In this document: piece by piece, positions 36,165-44,146 of the stretch
Position numbering within the stretch: position 1 is the first letter of the stretch
How the letters are laid out: every line of letters begins with the position of its first letter
DNA from: Dehalococcoidia bacterium
Lineage (GTDB): Bacteria; Chloroflexota; Dehalococcoidia; UBA2979
Length of the DNA stretch: 63,751 nt
Assembly: GCA_009692725.1 (NCBI GenBank)
Contig: SHYP01000007.1
Span: 1-63,751, forward strand
Direction of reading: 5' to 3'
Notes under the pieces: model-generated
What the model was told of the DNA's origin: nothing
Databases searched by the model: none
What the model saw: only the letters and a program-made list of their open reading frames with translations
Made by a program: the position numbers and the translations under genes

Positions 36165-37064
36165 CTAGGTGTCGCCGCGGAGGAAGCGCTCTACGTCCCC
36201 CAGCAGGTCGTCCGGCGAGGGGAGCTCGCCGTCGCCATCCACATCGGGCGGCGGCGCGCCGGCGCGGGCCGCGAGCGCCTCGTACTCCGTCTCCATGCGT
36301 TCCACCGCTTCGCGCATCTGCTCCGAGCGGCCCAGCTCCTCGTCCGCGCGCTCGCGGATCTCCGTCGCGCGCGTGCGCACTTCGTCGAGCGCGGTGCGCG
36401 TGCCGAGCAGCCGGTCGAGCGCCTCCGTCAGCGCGATCAGCGCCGCAGGGTTCGGCGCGATGCCGAGGTAGTTCGGCACGATCGCCGCCAGGCTCGCCGA
36501 CGTCCCCCCGCTCGCTTCGTGCATTGCCGCGAGCAGCCCCCCGAAGTCCACCGGCCCCTCGTACTCGAACGCCACCGGCGTGAGCCCCAGTCCCTCCGCC
36601 AGCGCGCTTTCGTCCGTCGTGAGCCGCAGCACCACGGGCCGCGTGTGCGGCACCGGCGCCGGCCACGAGCGCAACACCAGCAGCTCGCGTGCGCCCGCCT
36701 CGCGCATCAGCTCCAGCAGCGCCAGCGCGCCGCTCTCCCAGCGCAGGTGCGGCTCCAGTCCCGCCAGCACCAGCACATCGCGCCCGCCCTCGCGCGCGGC
36801 GATGCGCAGCACGCGGTTCTGCGGCCAGTCGATCACGCGCTTGCCCGCATCGAGTCGCACCGAGGGCGGCGCGACGGTGAAGTCGAAGAAGCCGTCCGGC
36901 GCGAGCTCCGCCACCGCCTCCCCCCCGTGCGCGGCGGCGAAGTGCGCGAGCGACGCGGCCGCCGTCGTGTAGAACCCGTTCTTGCGCACGAACGCCGCGA
37001 CGAACAGCGGCGCGCGCTGCGGATCGAGCGGACGCAACCGGCGCAGCAGGGCGGGGTCGTTCAT
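36165..37064 (-). CDS. PAC2-family protein (proteasome-assembly-chaperone-like)
   Basis: A 299-residue protein of the PAC2 family, found in archaea and in bacteria with or without proteasomes; the bacterial role is not established. Seen: FVAAFVRKNGFYTTAAASLAHFAA near the start, then DGFFDFTVAPPSVRLDAGKRVIDWPQNRV, the long helical C-terminal part with EALDRLLGTRTALDEVRTRA and a coiled coil to about 265. It ends with an acidic tail. The start overlaps the end of a malQ fragment by 4 bp. No proteasome genes are visible in the window. Confidence 0.78.
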   Translation of the reverse strand: MNDPALLRRLRPLDPQRAPLFVAAFVRKNGFYTTAAASLAHFAAAHGGEAVAELAPDGFFDFTVAPPSVRLDAGKRVIDWPQNRVLRIAAREGGRDVLVLAGLEPHLRWESGALALLELMREAGARELLVLRSWPAPVPHTRPVVLRLTTDESALAEGLGLTPVAFEYEGPVDFGGLLAAMHEASGGTSASLAAIVPNYLGIAPNPAALIALTEALDRLLGTRTALDEVRTRATEIRERADEELGRSEQMREAVERMETEYEALAARAGAPPPDVDGDGELPSPDDLLGDVERFLRGDT

Positions 37065-37309
37065 CGGCGCAGCTCCTCCGCGCGGGCACGTCCCGGCTCG
37101 ATCGCGGTCTCGATGGCACTGTAGCGCGCCTGCCCCGCCCCGTCCGGCTCATCTGCGCCCGCGGAGTCTCGCGCCGCCGCGATCAGCGCGATCCCGGCAG
37201 CAACCGTCTCCGAGCGCTCGATCCGCTCGAGCGGCAGCCGCAGCTTGCGCCGCCAGTTGGGGTGCTCCTCGACGGTCCTCGGCAGGTTCTGCGCCTCCAT
37301 CGCGCCCAC
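37061..37309 (-). pseudogene. C-terminal fragment of 4-alpha-glucanotransferase (MalQ)
   Basis: The frame reads GAMEAQNLPRTVEEHPNWRR, then KLRLPLERI. This is the very conserved end of amylomaltases (N-L-P-G-T-x-x-E-H-P-N-W-R-R-K). The preceding 450 or more residues are absent: immediately upstream, on the opposite strand, another gene begins at 37315. After the MalQ motif it continues for about 45 residues. A deletion or inversion has removed most of the gene; its 4-bp overlap with PAC2 shows they were once one operon. Confidence 0.7.
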
Positions 37310-37314
37310 GGCGT

Positions 37315-38478
37315 ATGAGCGCGCTGCCGCTGTTCCCCGTCACCACCGTCGGCAGCTGGCCGCGCCCGGCCGCGCTGCTGCGCGCGCAAGGGCTGCGCCG
37401 CCGCGGGCGCCTCGACGACGAGGCGTGGGCGCGCGTCGCCGATGCGGCCGTGCTCGATGCGCTGCGCGCGCAGGAGGACGCGGGCGTGGACATCGTCACA
37501 GACGGCGAGCAGCGCCGCGACAACTTCTACTCGTTCGTCGCGGCGAAGCTCAGCGGTGTGCGGCTGCTCACGCTTGCGGACCTGCTCGGCGTGATCGAGG
37601 ACAAGGCGAGCTTCGAGGCGGTGCTGCGCACCCTCGACGTGCCCGCGTACGCGATCAGCACCCCCGCGTGCGTCGGTCGTGTTGCGCTGCGCGCGCCGCT
37701 GGCCGTCGATGAGCTGCGCTTCCTGCAGGCGCACACAGCACGGCCGATCAAGGTCACGCTGCCCGGCCCGTACCTGCTCATGCGCGCGATGTTCGTGCCG
37801 GAGCTCGCGCGCGGCGCGTACGACACGAAGGAGCAGCTGGGCGACGATGTGGTTGCGATTCTGCGCGCAGAGCTGGCGGCGCTCGCGTCCGCGGGCGCAG
37901 CGTTCGTCCAGTTCGACGAGCCGGTGCTCACGGAGCTCGTCTTCACCCAGGGGCGCACGCGCACGTTCATGTGCGCCGCGCTCGCCGCGCGGCAGGATCC
38001 GGCGGAGGAGCTCGAGTTCGCGGTCGAGCTGCTGACGCGCGTGCTCGACGGCGCGCCCGCGATGCGCACCGGCGTGCACATCTGCCGCGGGAACTGGAGC
38101 CGCGACGAGTCGACGTTGCTGCGCGGGAGCTACGCGCCGCTCGCGCCGTACCTCGAGCGGTTGCCCGTGCAGCAGCTCGTGCTCGAGCAGGCCACGGAGC
38201 GCGCCGGGGAGCTGCGACACTTCGCGGGCAAGGAGATCGGCCTCGGGGTGGTCAACCCCCGCAGCGACGCCGTCGAGACGGCGGAGGCGATCGTCGAGGC
38301 CGGGGCGGTGGCGGCCGCGCTGTACGGGCCGGAGCGCGTGTTTCTGAATTCCGACTGTGGCTTTGGCACGTTCTCGGCGCGCCCGATCAATAACGCCACG
38401 GTCGCCGCGCGCAAGCTGCGCGCGATGTCCGCCGCCGCCGCCGCGCTGCGGGCGCGCTACCCGGGGCCGGCCGCCTGA
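37315..38478 (+). CDS. MetE-like (cobalamin-independent) methionine synthase, single catalytic domain
   Basis: A 387-residue protein equivalent to the C-terminal barrel of MetE. Seen: TTVGSWPRPAALLRAQGLRR, DIVTDGEQRRDNFYSFVAAK, PIKVTLPGPYLLMRAMF, FVQFDEPVLTEL, and zinc ligands His and Cys in GVHICRGNWSRD and Cys in VFLNSDCGFGTFSARP. Such short forms include the core-MetE proteins of some anaerobes, which may take methyl groups from corrinoid proteins (family knowledge). ATG at 37315 has no ribosome site, because the bases upstream belong to the malQ scrap on the other strand. A parS site follows 24 bases after the stop. Confidence 0.82.
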   Translation: MSALPLFPVTTVGSWPRPAALLRAQGLRRRGRLDDEAWARVADAAVLDALRAQEDAGVDIVTDGEQRRDNFYSFVAAKLSGVRLLTLADLLGVIEDKASFEAVLRTLDVPAYAISTPACVGRVALRAPLAVDELRFLQAHTARPIKVTLPGPYLLMRAMFVPELARGAYDTKEQLGDDVVAILRAELAALASAGAAFVQFDEPVLTELVFTQGRTRTFMCAALAARQDPAEELEFAVELLTRVLDGAPAMRTGVHICRGNWSRDESTLLRGSYAPLAPYLERLPVQQLVLEQATERAGELRHFAGKEIGLGVVNPRSDAVETAEAIVEAGAVAAALYGPERVFLNSDCGFGTFSARPINNATVAARKLRAMSAAAAALRARYPGPAA

Positions 38479-38501
38479 GAGTGGCATTCGACGCTCGCCG
38501 A

Positions 38502-38517
38502 TGTTTCACGTGAAACA
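38502..38517. promoter_or_regulatory. parS chromosome-partitioning site
   Basis: TGTTTCACGTGAAACA, a perfect match to the 16-bp bacterial parS sequence bound by ParB/Spo0J. The palindrome extends one more base on each side (38501-38518). It lies in the 139-bp gap between the MetE-like gene and a CoA-transferase. parS sites usually cluster near the replication origin, but no parA, parB, dnaA or gyrase gene is in this window. Confidence 0.88.
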
Positions 38518-38617
38518 TGTGTTCGCAGGAGCGGCGCCTCGCAAAGGCGGGGCGAGGCGATGACGGCTGTGCTAGCGTAGCCTGCGCATCGGCGGCGGCG
38601 CGACGGGAGGGATGGCC

Positions 38618-39898
38618 ATGGCAGGGGGACCGCTGGACGGCATCAAGGTGCTGGAGGCGACGCAGATCGTCGCGGGGCCGTTCTGCGGAGTGCTGCTCGC
38701 GGACCTCGGCGCGGACGTGGTGAAGATCGAGCCGCCCGGTGGCGAGGGCACGCGGGTGAACGGGGCGTTCATGCCGGGCGAGAGCAAGGGCTACCACTCG
38801 CTGAACCGCGGGAAGCGCAGCCTGGTGGTGGACTTGCAGCAGCCCGACGGCCAGGCGCTGGTGCACCGGCTGATCCCGCACTTCGACATCTTCCTCATCA
38901 ACATGCGGCCGACGGTGCCGCCGCGGTTGCGCATCGACTACGAAACGCTGCGGCGGTTTCGGCCCGACCTCATCTACATCGAGAACACCGGTTACGGGGA
39001 CCAGGGGCCCGGGGCGCACCGCTCGGGGTCCGACATCGTGGCGCAGGCGTTCTCCGGGCTGATGGCTGCGGATGCGAAGGTGGACGATGCAGGCGCGCCG
39101 TTGCTCATCGGCGGGACCGCGCCGGCGGATTACATGGCGGCCAGCTCCGCCGCGATGGGCGCATGCGCGGCGCTCTTCCACCGGCAGCGCACGGGGCAGG
39201 GGCAGAAGGTCTCCACGTCGTTGCTGCTAGCGGGCATGGTGGTGCAGGGCGGCTCGATCGGCAAGCTGCCGGTGGCAGACGTGATGACGGTAGAGCCGAC
39301 GTTTGCGCGCGTGCTCGCAGCGCGGGCCGCGGGCGAGTCGTACGAGCGACAGCTCGCGATCCGCGGCGAGGCGGCGATCGTGAACAAGTCGTTCCGGCTG
39401 TGGTACGGCGGCTACCGCGTGAAGGACGGCGCGCTGATCCTCGGATCGCTCACGCCGGCGAACCAGGATCAAATGCGGCGCGCGCTGGGCATCGAGGACG
39501 ATCCGACACGCTCGCCCGACTTTAACGCGCTCGACCGCGCGAACGACGCGATCGTCGACGGCATGAAGGAGCGCATCCGCGCGATCATGCTGACGAAGAC
39601 GATGGACGAGTGGATCGCGCTGTTCGAGCGGGAGGGCGCGCCGATCTCGAAGGTCAACTTCCCGGAGGAGCTCGCCGACGACCCGCAGGTGCAGGCGATG
39701 CACTACATGGTGGACCTCGAACACGAGCTGACGGGGCCGGAGCGCATGGTCGGTCCGGCGGCGTACTTCTCGGAGTCGCCGAGCGGGACCACGCGTCCGT
39801 CGCCGCCGCTGGGCCGGCACACCGACGAGGTGCTGCGCGAGCACGGGCTGACGGAGGCGGAGATCGCCGACCTGCGCGCCCGGGTGGTGATCGCCTAG
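38618..39898 (+). CDS. CaiB/BaiF-family CoA-transferase
   Basis: Class III CoA-transferase moving CoA between carboxylic acids; about 426 residues. Seen: LDGIKVLEATQIVAGPFCGVLLADLGADVVKIEPPGG, then GKRSLVVDLQQPDGQALVHRL, the catalytic Asp region HRSGSDIVAQAFSGLMA near 140, and GGTAPADYMAASSAAMGACAALFHRQRTGQGQ. ATG at 38618 has GGGAGG at 8 bases; an ATG at 38612 is too close to it. Stands alone after the parS site. Confidence 0.92.
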   Translation: MAGGPLDGIKVLEATQIVAGPFCGVLLADLGADVVKIEPPGGEGTRVNGAFMPGESKGYHSLNRGKRSLVVDLQQPDGQALVHRLIPHFDIFLINMRPTVPPRLRIDYETLRRFRPDLIYIENTGYGDQGPGAHRSGSDIVAQAFSGLMAADAKVDDAGAPLLIGGTAPADYMAASSAAMGACAALFHRQRTGQGQKVSTSLLLAGMVVQGGSIGKLPVADVMTVEPTFARVLAARAAGESYERQLAIRGEAAIVNKSFRLWYGGYRVKDGALILGSLTPANQDQMRRALGIEDDPTRSPDFNALDRANDAIVDGMKERIRAIMLTKTMDEWIALFEREGAPISKVNFPEELADDPQVQAMHYMVDLEHELTGPERMVGPAAYFSESPSGTTRPSPPLGRHTDEVLREHGLTEAEIADLRARVVIA

Positions 39899-40002
39899 CG
39901 ACACGCGCGGGACGCCCGTGGTGCCCCCGCACGCAGGAGCCGCCCGTCTCGGCGAGTGACCACCGACGCCCGCCGCGGGCGCGCGGCGGGTAGCATGAGC
40001 TT

Positions 40003-41427
40003 GTGCAGCGCTCGCCATCCGCCGCCCTTCGCACATGCCCCACTTGCGGGCGCGCGATCGCTGCGCGCCAGCGGCGCTGCCGAGAGTGCCTGCTCGCGCT
40101 GGCGCCCCCGGCGGGCAGCGGCTGGGTGCGCGCCGGCGAGGCGCCGCCGGCGCCGGCGCGCCGACGCCTCGGCATCCGCTGGACGCGCTGGCGGGTCGTG
40201 CAGGCCGTCGTGCTGCTGGTGACGGCCGCGTTCGCGGGGCGCTGGGCGTATGACCACTACATCTACGAGCCGCCGACGCTCGCGCTGGCGGCGGAGCGGG
40301 GCACGCAGGCGGGCGTGCCGGGCGTGGCGTGGCCGGCGAGCGACGGCGATGGCCTGGCGCAGCGCCGCACCGCGGCGAGCGTCGGCTGGAGCGATACGCC
40401 GGCGTGGACGCGCGAGCTGGGCGCGCAGGTGCGCACGGACGCGGTGAGCGACGGCACGCGCGTATACGTCGGGCTCGCCGACGATCGCGTCGTGGCACTG
40501 CGCCTCGCGGACGGGGAGCCGGCGTGGGCCTACCGCTCGCCGAACACGCTGTGGAGCCCACCGACGGTGGTGGGCGACACGGTCTACCTGACGCTGCGGC
40601 GCGGGGACGTGGTGGCGCTCGACGCGGCGACGGGCGTCGAGCGCTGGAGCGTGCACACCGGCGGCAGCTTCTTCGCGGCGCCGGCGGTCGCTGACGGCGT
40701 GCTGGTGGTGGCGGCGGACGAGCTGATCGCGGGCGTCGAGGCGGCGAGCGGGCGCGTGCTGTGGGAGGTGCCGCTCGACGAGACGCGCGTGGTGCGCTCG
40801 CCGCTGATCCTAGCGGAGCACATCGTGGTGGCGAGCGGCGCAGGCGTGCTGGTGCACGACCGCGTGACGGGCGTGCGCATGTACCGGTTCCCGCAATCGG
40901 GAAACGTCGGCATCACGTCGGATGGCGCGCGCGTGTACAGCGTGTCCGCGAACTTCGCGGTGGCGGTGGACCCGCAGACGCGGCTGCCGTGGTGGGACGG
41001 GCTGCGGGGCGCGTGGACGCAGCTGTGGATCTGGGGGTTCGCGTCGCTGCCGCCGAGCCCGGAGTCGGACTGGATCGGGCCGACGCGCGGCGCGCCCTTC
41101 CGCGCGGTGCATCCGCCGGCGCTCGACGCGGAGCGGCTGTACATCGCCGACGAGCCGGGCACGGTGCGCGCGTTGCGGCTGGCCGACGGGACGGAAGCGT
41201 GGCGCGTGGACGCGGGACGGCAGGCCGGCGCGCCGACGCTCACGGGCAGTGGGTTGCTGCTCGCGGGCCGCGACGCGCTCTCGTTGCGCGCGCCAGCCGA
41301 CGGCGCGGAGCTCGCGCGGTTGCCGCAGCCCACCGCCGAACAGCGCCGCGTGCTGGTCATGGAGCGCGGGGTGGTCGTGCTCGACCAGTCGGGGCGCGTC
41401 GCGCTGTACGCGACGGCCGCGCCGTAG
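40003..41427 (+). CDS. Membrane-anchored PQQ-type beta-propeller protein with zinc ribbon
   Basis: A 474-residue protein with an N-terminal zinc ribbon (CPTCG at 12-16, CREC near 27), a single membrane helix at about 64-82 (VVQAVVLLVTAAFAGRWAY) and an outer domain of PQQ-like beta-propeller repeats, for example VGLADDRVVALRLADGEPAW, VVALDAATGVERWSVHTGG, and IADEPGTVRALRLADGTEAW. No tryptophan-docking set for a true PQQ enzyme is clear, so it may be a BamB-like scaffold. GTG start. The propeller would face the outside. Function unknown. Convergent with the fused CoA-transferase. Confidence 0.75.
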   Translation: MQRSPSAALRTCPTCGRAIAARQRRCRECLLALAPPAGSGWVRAGEAPPAPARRRLGIRWTRWRVVQAVVLLVTAAFAGRWAYDHYIYEPPTLALAAERGTQAGVPGVAWPASDGDGLAQRRTAASVGWSDTPAWTRELGAQVRTDAVSDGTRVYVGLADDRVVALRLADGEPAWAYRSPNTLWSPPTVVGDTVYLTLRRGDVVALDAATGVERWSVHTGGSFFAAPAVADGVLVVAADELIAGVEAASGRVLWEVPLDETRVVRSPLILAEHIVVASGAGVLVHDRVTGVRMYRFPQSGNVGITSDGARVYSVSANFAVAVDPQTRLPWWDGLRGAWTQLWIWGFASLPPSPESDWIGPTRGAPFRAVHPPALDAERLYIADEPGTVRALRLADGTEAWRVDAGRQAGAPTLTGSGLLLAGRDALSLRAPADGAELARLPQPTAEQRRVLVMERGVVVLDQSGRVALYATAAP

Positions 41428-41434
41428 CGCCGGG

Positions 41435-43984
41435 TCACGCGATCGACGGGTCGTAGTCCGTACCGATGTGGCCCGCTTCCTCGAAGCGCCGGTACTCGGC
41501 ATCGCTGAAGCCGAGCAGCTCGCGATACACGTAGTCGTTGTCTTCGCCGAGGCGGGGCGCGTGGCGCGCGGCGGGCGAGGGCGCGCTGCTGCTGCGCCAC
41601 GCGCGGCCGACCTGGCGCTGCGTGCCGGCTTCCGGGTGCGTGACCCACTGGTAGAAGTCGCGCGCCTCGTGGTGGCGGTTCTCGTACACGTCGGCCTCGT
41701 TCATGACCACGCCACACGGGACGCCGGCGAGCTGGAGCCGTTGCATCACCCAGTAGGGATCGCGTGTGGCGGTCCAGGCCTCGATCAGCGGGTCGAGCGC
41801 GCGGCGGTTGGCGTAGCGGGCGGGCATGTCGGCGAAGCGCGCGTCGGTGAGCCATTCGTCGTGGTGCAACGCGGCGCAGAGCGCGCGCCAGTCGCGTTCG
41901 TCGCGCACGGCGATCGTCACCCAGCGGTCCGCGCCCTGGCAGCGGTAGACGTTGTGCGGCGCGAGCCACCAGTGGTCGTTGCCCATCTGCTCGTACAGGC
42001 GGCCGTTCAGCGTGTAGTCGAGCACGAACTCTGCCATCAGCGGCACGAAGTTCTCCGCGGTGGCGAGCTCCACCTGGATGCCCTTGCCGGTGCGTTCGCG
42101 GTAGCGCAGCCCCGTGAGGAACGCGAGCGCCGAGCCGATGCCGGAGGCCGCGTCCGACGGCACCCCGATCGGGATGTACTCGAGGCTGAGGTCCGGGTAC
42201 GAGCGGATGGCGGGGTGGCCGGCGAGCGACTCCATGTGATGGCCCATGGTGCGGTAGGTGCGGTACGGCCCGTCGAGGCCGAAGCCGGGCATGCGCACGA
42301 GCACGAGCCGCGGGTTGATGCGCGACAGCCGTTCCCAGGTGATGCCCTGCTTCTCGATGTTGGGCGGAAGGTTGTTCTCGATCACGCCGTCCGCCATCGC
42401 GACCAGCCGATCGAGTACCTGCTGGCCCTCGGGGCGCGTGAGGTCGACGGTCATCGAGCGCTTGTTGCGGGCGTGGTGGTTGAAGGCGGCGAAGCGGTTC
42501 CACGGGCGCGCGCCGCCGATGTCGTCCGGGTAGCCGCCGCCGGCGTTGCCCGAGGCGACGACGGCGGCCTGCGGCGGATGGGCGAGCGCGCCACGCGTCG
42601 AGGCGGCCATGTGCTGCAGCGACTCGACGCGGATCACCTCGGCGCCCCAGTCGGCGAGCTGCATCGTCGAGTATGGGCCGGCCCACACGACCGTGAAGTC
42701 GAGGATGCGCAGGCCTTCGAGCGGCAGCTTCGTGGTGCGCGCGCCCGGCGTCGACGTGGGAGACGCGGCGCCGTTGCTGTCGCCGGCGACGATCGGGTGC
42801 GGCGCGGCGGTGGGTGCGGGCAGCGCCGCGAGCACATCGGCGGTGTGCTCGCCGAGCAGCGGCGCGTGGCGGCGCGGCGGCATCGGGCCCTCGTCGCGGT
42901 GCAGGCGGAAGTGGTAGCCGGGGATGGTGAGCGTGCCGGTGACGGGGTGGTCGACGTGCTGGAAGAAGCCGCGCTCGACAAAGCTCTCGTCGACGAGCAG
43001 GTCGGCGACGGTGTTGATGGGGCCGCCGAGCACGCCGTGCTCCTGGCACGCGCGGCGAATCTCGGCCTTGGTGTGCGCGAGCGTCCATTCGAGCAGGATT
43101 GGCTCGAACTCGGCGATGCGTTCCGGCTGGGCGCGCGCCTCGACGGTGGCCCACTCGGGCTGCTCGAGCAGGTCGGTGCGGCCGACCATGCGCAGCGTGC
43201 TTGTGAAGTAGACGCCGCCGCCGGTGAGCATGAAGTAGCCATCGGCGCAGGGGAACGTGCCGGTCGCGACGCCCGACGCGCGGCCCGGTCGCGAGACGAC
43301 GCGGCCGCTGTGCTGGTAGCCGAGCAGGCGGCCGAGGCGCATGTCGATGGAGTGCGTAGCGGCCTCGAAGATAGAGACGTCGACGTGCTCGCCTTCGCCG
43401 CGCTGCGCGGCGGCGTGCAGCGCGACCGTCGTGGCGAGCGCGCCGACGTAGCCGCCGTGGTAGCTCGCCATGCGGCCGGAGGTCTTCAGCGGCTCGTGGT
43501 CGACGTCGCCCGAGCCGAACATCGCGCCGCCCATGCCGTAGAGCGTGATGTCGGTGGCGGCGTAGTCGCGGTAGGGGCCGTGCTGGCCAAAGTTCGAGAT
43601 CGAGGTGAGCACGATGCTGGGGTTGACGGCGCGCAGCACGTCGTAGCCCAGGCCGAGGCGCGCGAGCGTGCCCGGCGCGAAGCTCTCCACGACGGCGTGC
43701 GCGGTGCCTACGAGCTGGAGCACCCGGTCACGGCCGGTCGCGGTCTTGAGGTCGAGCACGACGCTGCGCTTATTGGTGTTCAGCAGCTGGAAGAGCGCGG
43801 AGCGCTCGAGGCCGGGCTCGTTATTGGGGAAGGGCGGCAGCAGGCGGGCGGGGTCGCCGCCGGGTGGCTCGACCTTGATCACGTCAGCGCCGTAATCGGC
43901 GAGGATGCGTGTGCCGAAGGGGCCCGCGGTGTGCAGCGTGAGGTCGATCACGCGTACGTCGTCGAGGGGCATGAGACCGGCCAC
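41435..43984 (-). CDS. Fused tandem CaiB/BaiF CoA-transferase
   Basis: An 849-residue protein made of two complete class III CoA-transferase units. Unit 1 (about 1-395) starts LDDVRVIDLTLHTAGPFGTRILADYGADVIKVEPPGG and has DYAATDITLYGMGGAMF; unit 2 (about 425-849) starts LEGLRILDFTVVWAGPYSTMQLADWGAEVIRVES and has YRTMGHHMESLAGHP. In unit 1 the catalytic Asp is probably in AATDIT; in unit 2 the matching position reads MGHHME, so it may lack the Asp. GTG at 43984 follows AGGAGG with 6-base spacing. Family III enzymes are normally homodimers, so the fusion may make an asymmetric dimer in one chain. Confidence 0.88.
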   Translation of the reverse strand: MAGLMPLDDVRVIDLTLHTAGPFGTRILADYGADVIKVEPPGGDPARLLPPFPNNEPGLERSALFQLLNTNKRSVVLDLKTATGRDRVLQLVGTAHAVVESFAPGTLARLGLGYDVLRAVNPSIVLTSISNFGQHGPYRDYAATDITLYGMGGAMFGSGDVDHEPLKTSGRMASYHGGYVGALATTVALHAAAQRGEGEHVDVSIFEAATHSIDMRLGRLLGYQHSGRVVSRPGRASGVATGTFPCADGYFMLTGGGVYFTSTLRMVGRTDLLEQPEWATVEARAQPERIAEFEPILLEWTLAHTKAEIRRACQEHGVLGGPINTVADLLVDESFVERGFFQHVDHPVTGTLTIPGYHFRLHRDEGPMPPRRHAPLLGEHTADVLAALPAPTAAPHPIVAGDSNGAASPTSTPGARTTKLPLEGLRILDFTVVWAGPYSTMQLADWGAEVIRVESLQHMAASTRGALAHPPQAAVVASGNAGGGYPDDIGGARPWNRFAAFNHHARNKRSMTVDLTRPEGQQVLDRLVAMADGVIENNLPPNIEKQGITWERLSRINPRLVLVRMPGFGLDGPYRTYRTMGHHMESLAGHPAIRSYPDLSLEYIPIGVPSDAASGIGSALAFLTGLRYRERTGKGIQVELATAENFVPLMAEFVLDYTLNGRLYEQMGNDHWWLAPHNVYRCQGADRWVTIAVRDERDWRALCAALHHDEWLTDARFADMPARYANRRALDPLIEAWTATRDPYWVMQRLQLAGVPCGVVMNEADVYENRHHEARDFYQWVTHPEAGTQRQVGRAWRSSSAPSPAARHAPRLGEDNDYVYRELLGFSDAEYRRFEEAGHIGTDYDPSIA

Positions 43985-44077
43985 TGGGCGCCTCCTCGCG
44001 CGGCGCCAGGAGCGGCGCGCCGCGATCGCGCCCACTATAGGCGGGCGTCAAGCGCGCCCGGCGTGCGCCGGCGCGCC

Positions 44078-44083
44078 TATAAT
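44078..44083 (+). promoter_or_regulatory. TATAAT box upstream of acyl-CoA dehydrogenase
   Basis: A perfect TATAAT lies 64 bases before the ATG at 44147 and faces away from the divergent CoA-transferase gene. No clear -35 hexamer is visible at 16-18 bases. Suggestive only. Confidence 0.3.
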
Positions 44084-44146
44084 GGCGCCGCCGCGGCCGG
44101 CATCGCGCCGCCGCCGCGCCGCCCGACCAGGCGAAGGGAGCCCTCG

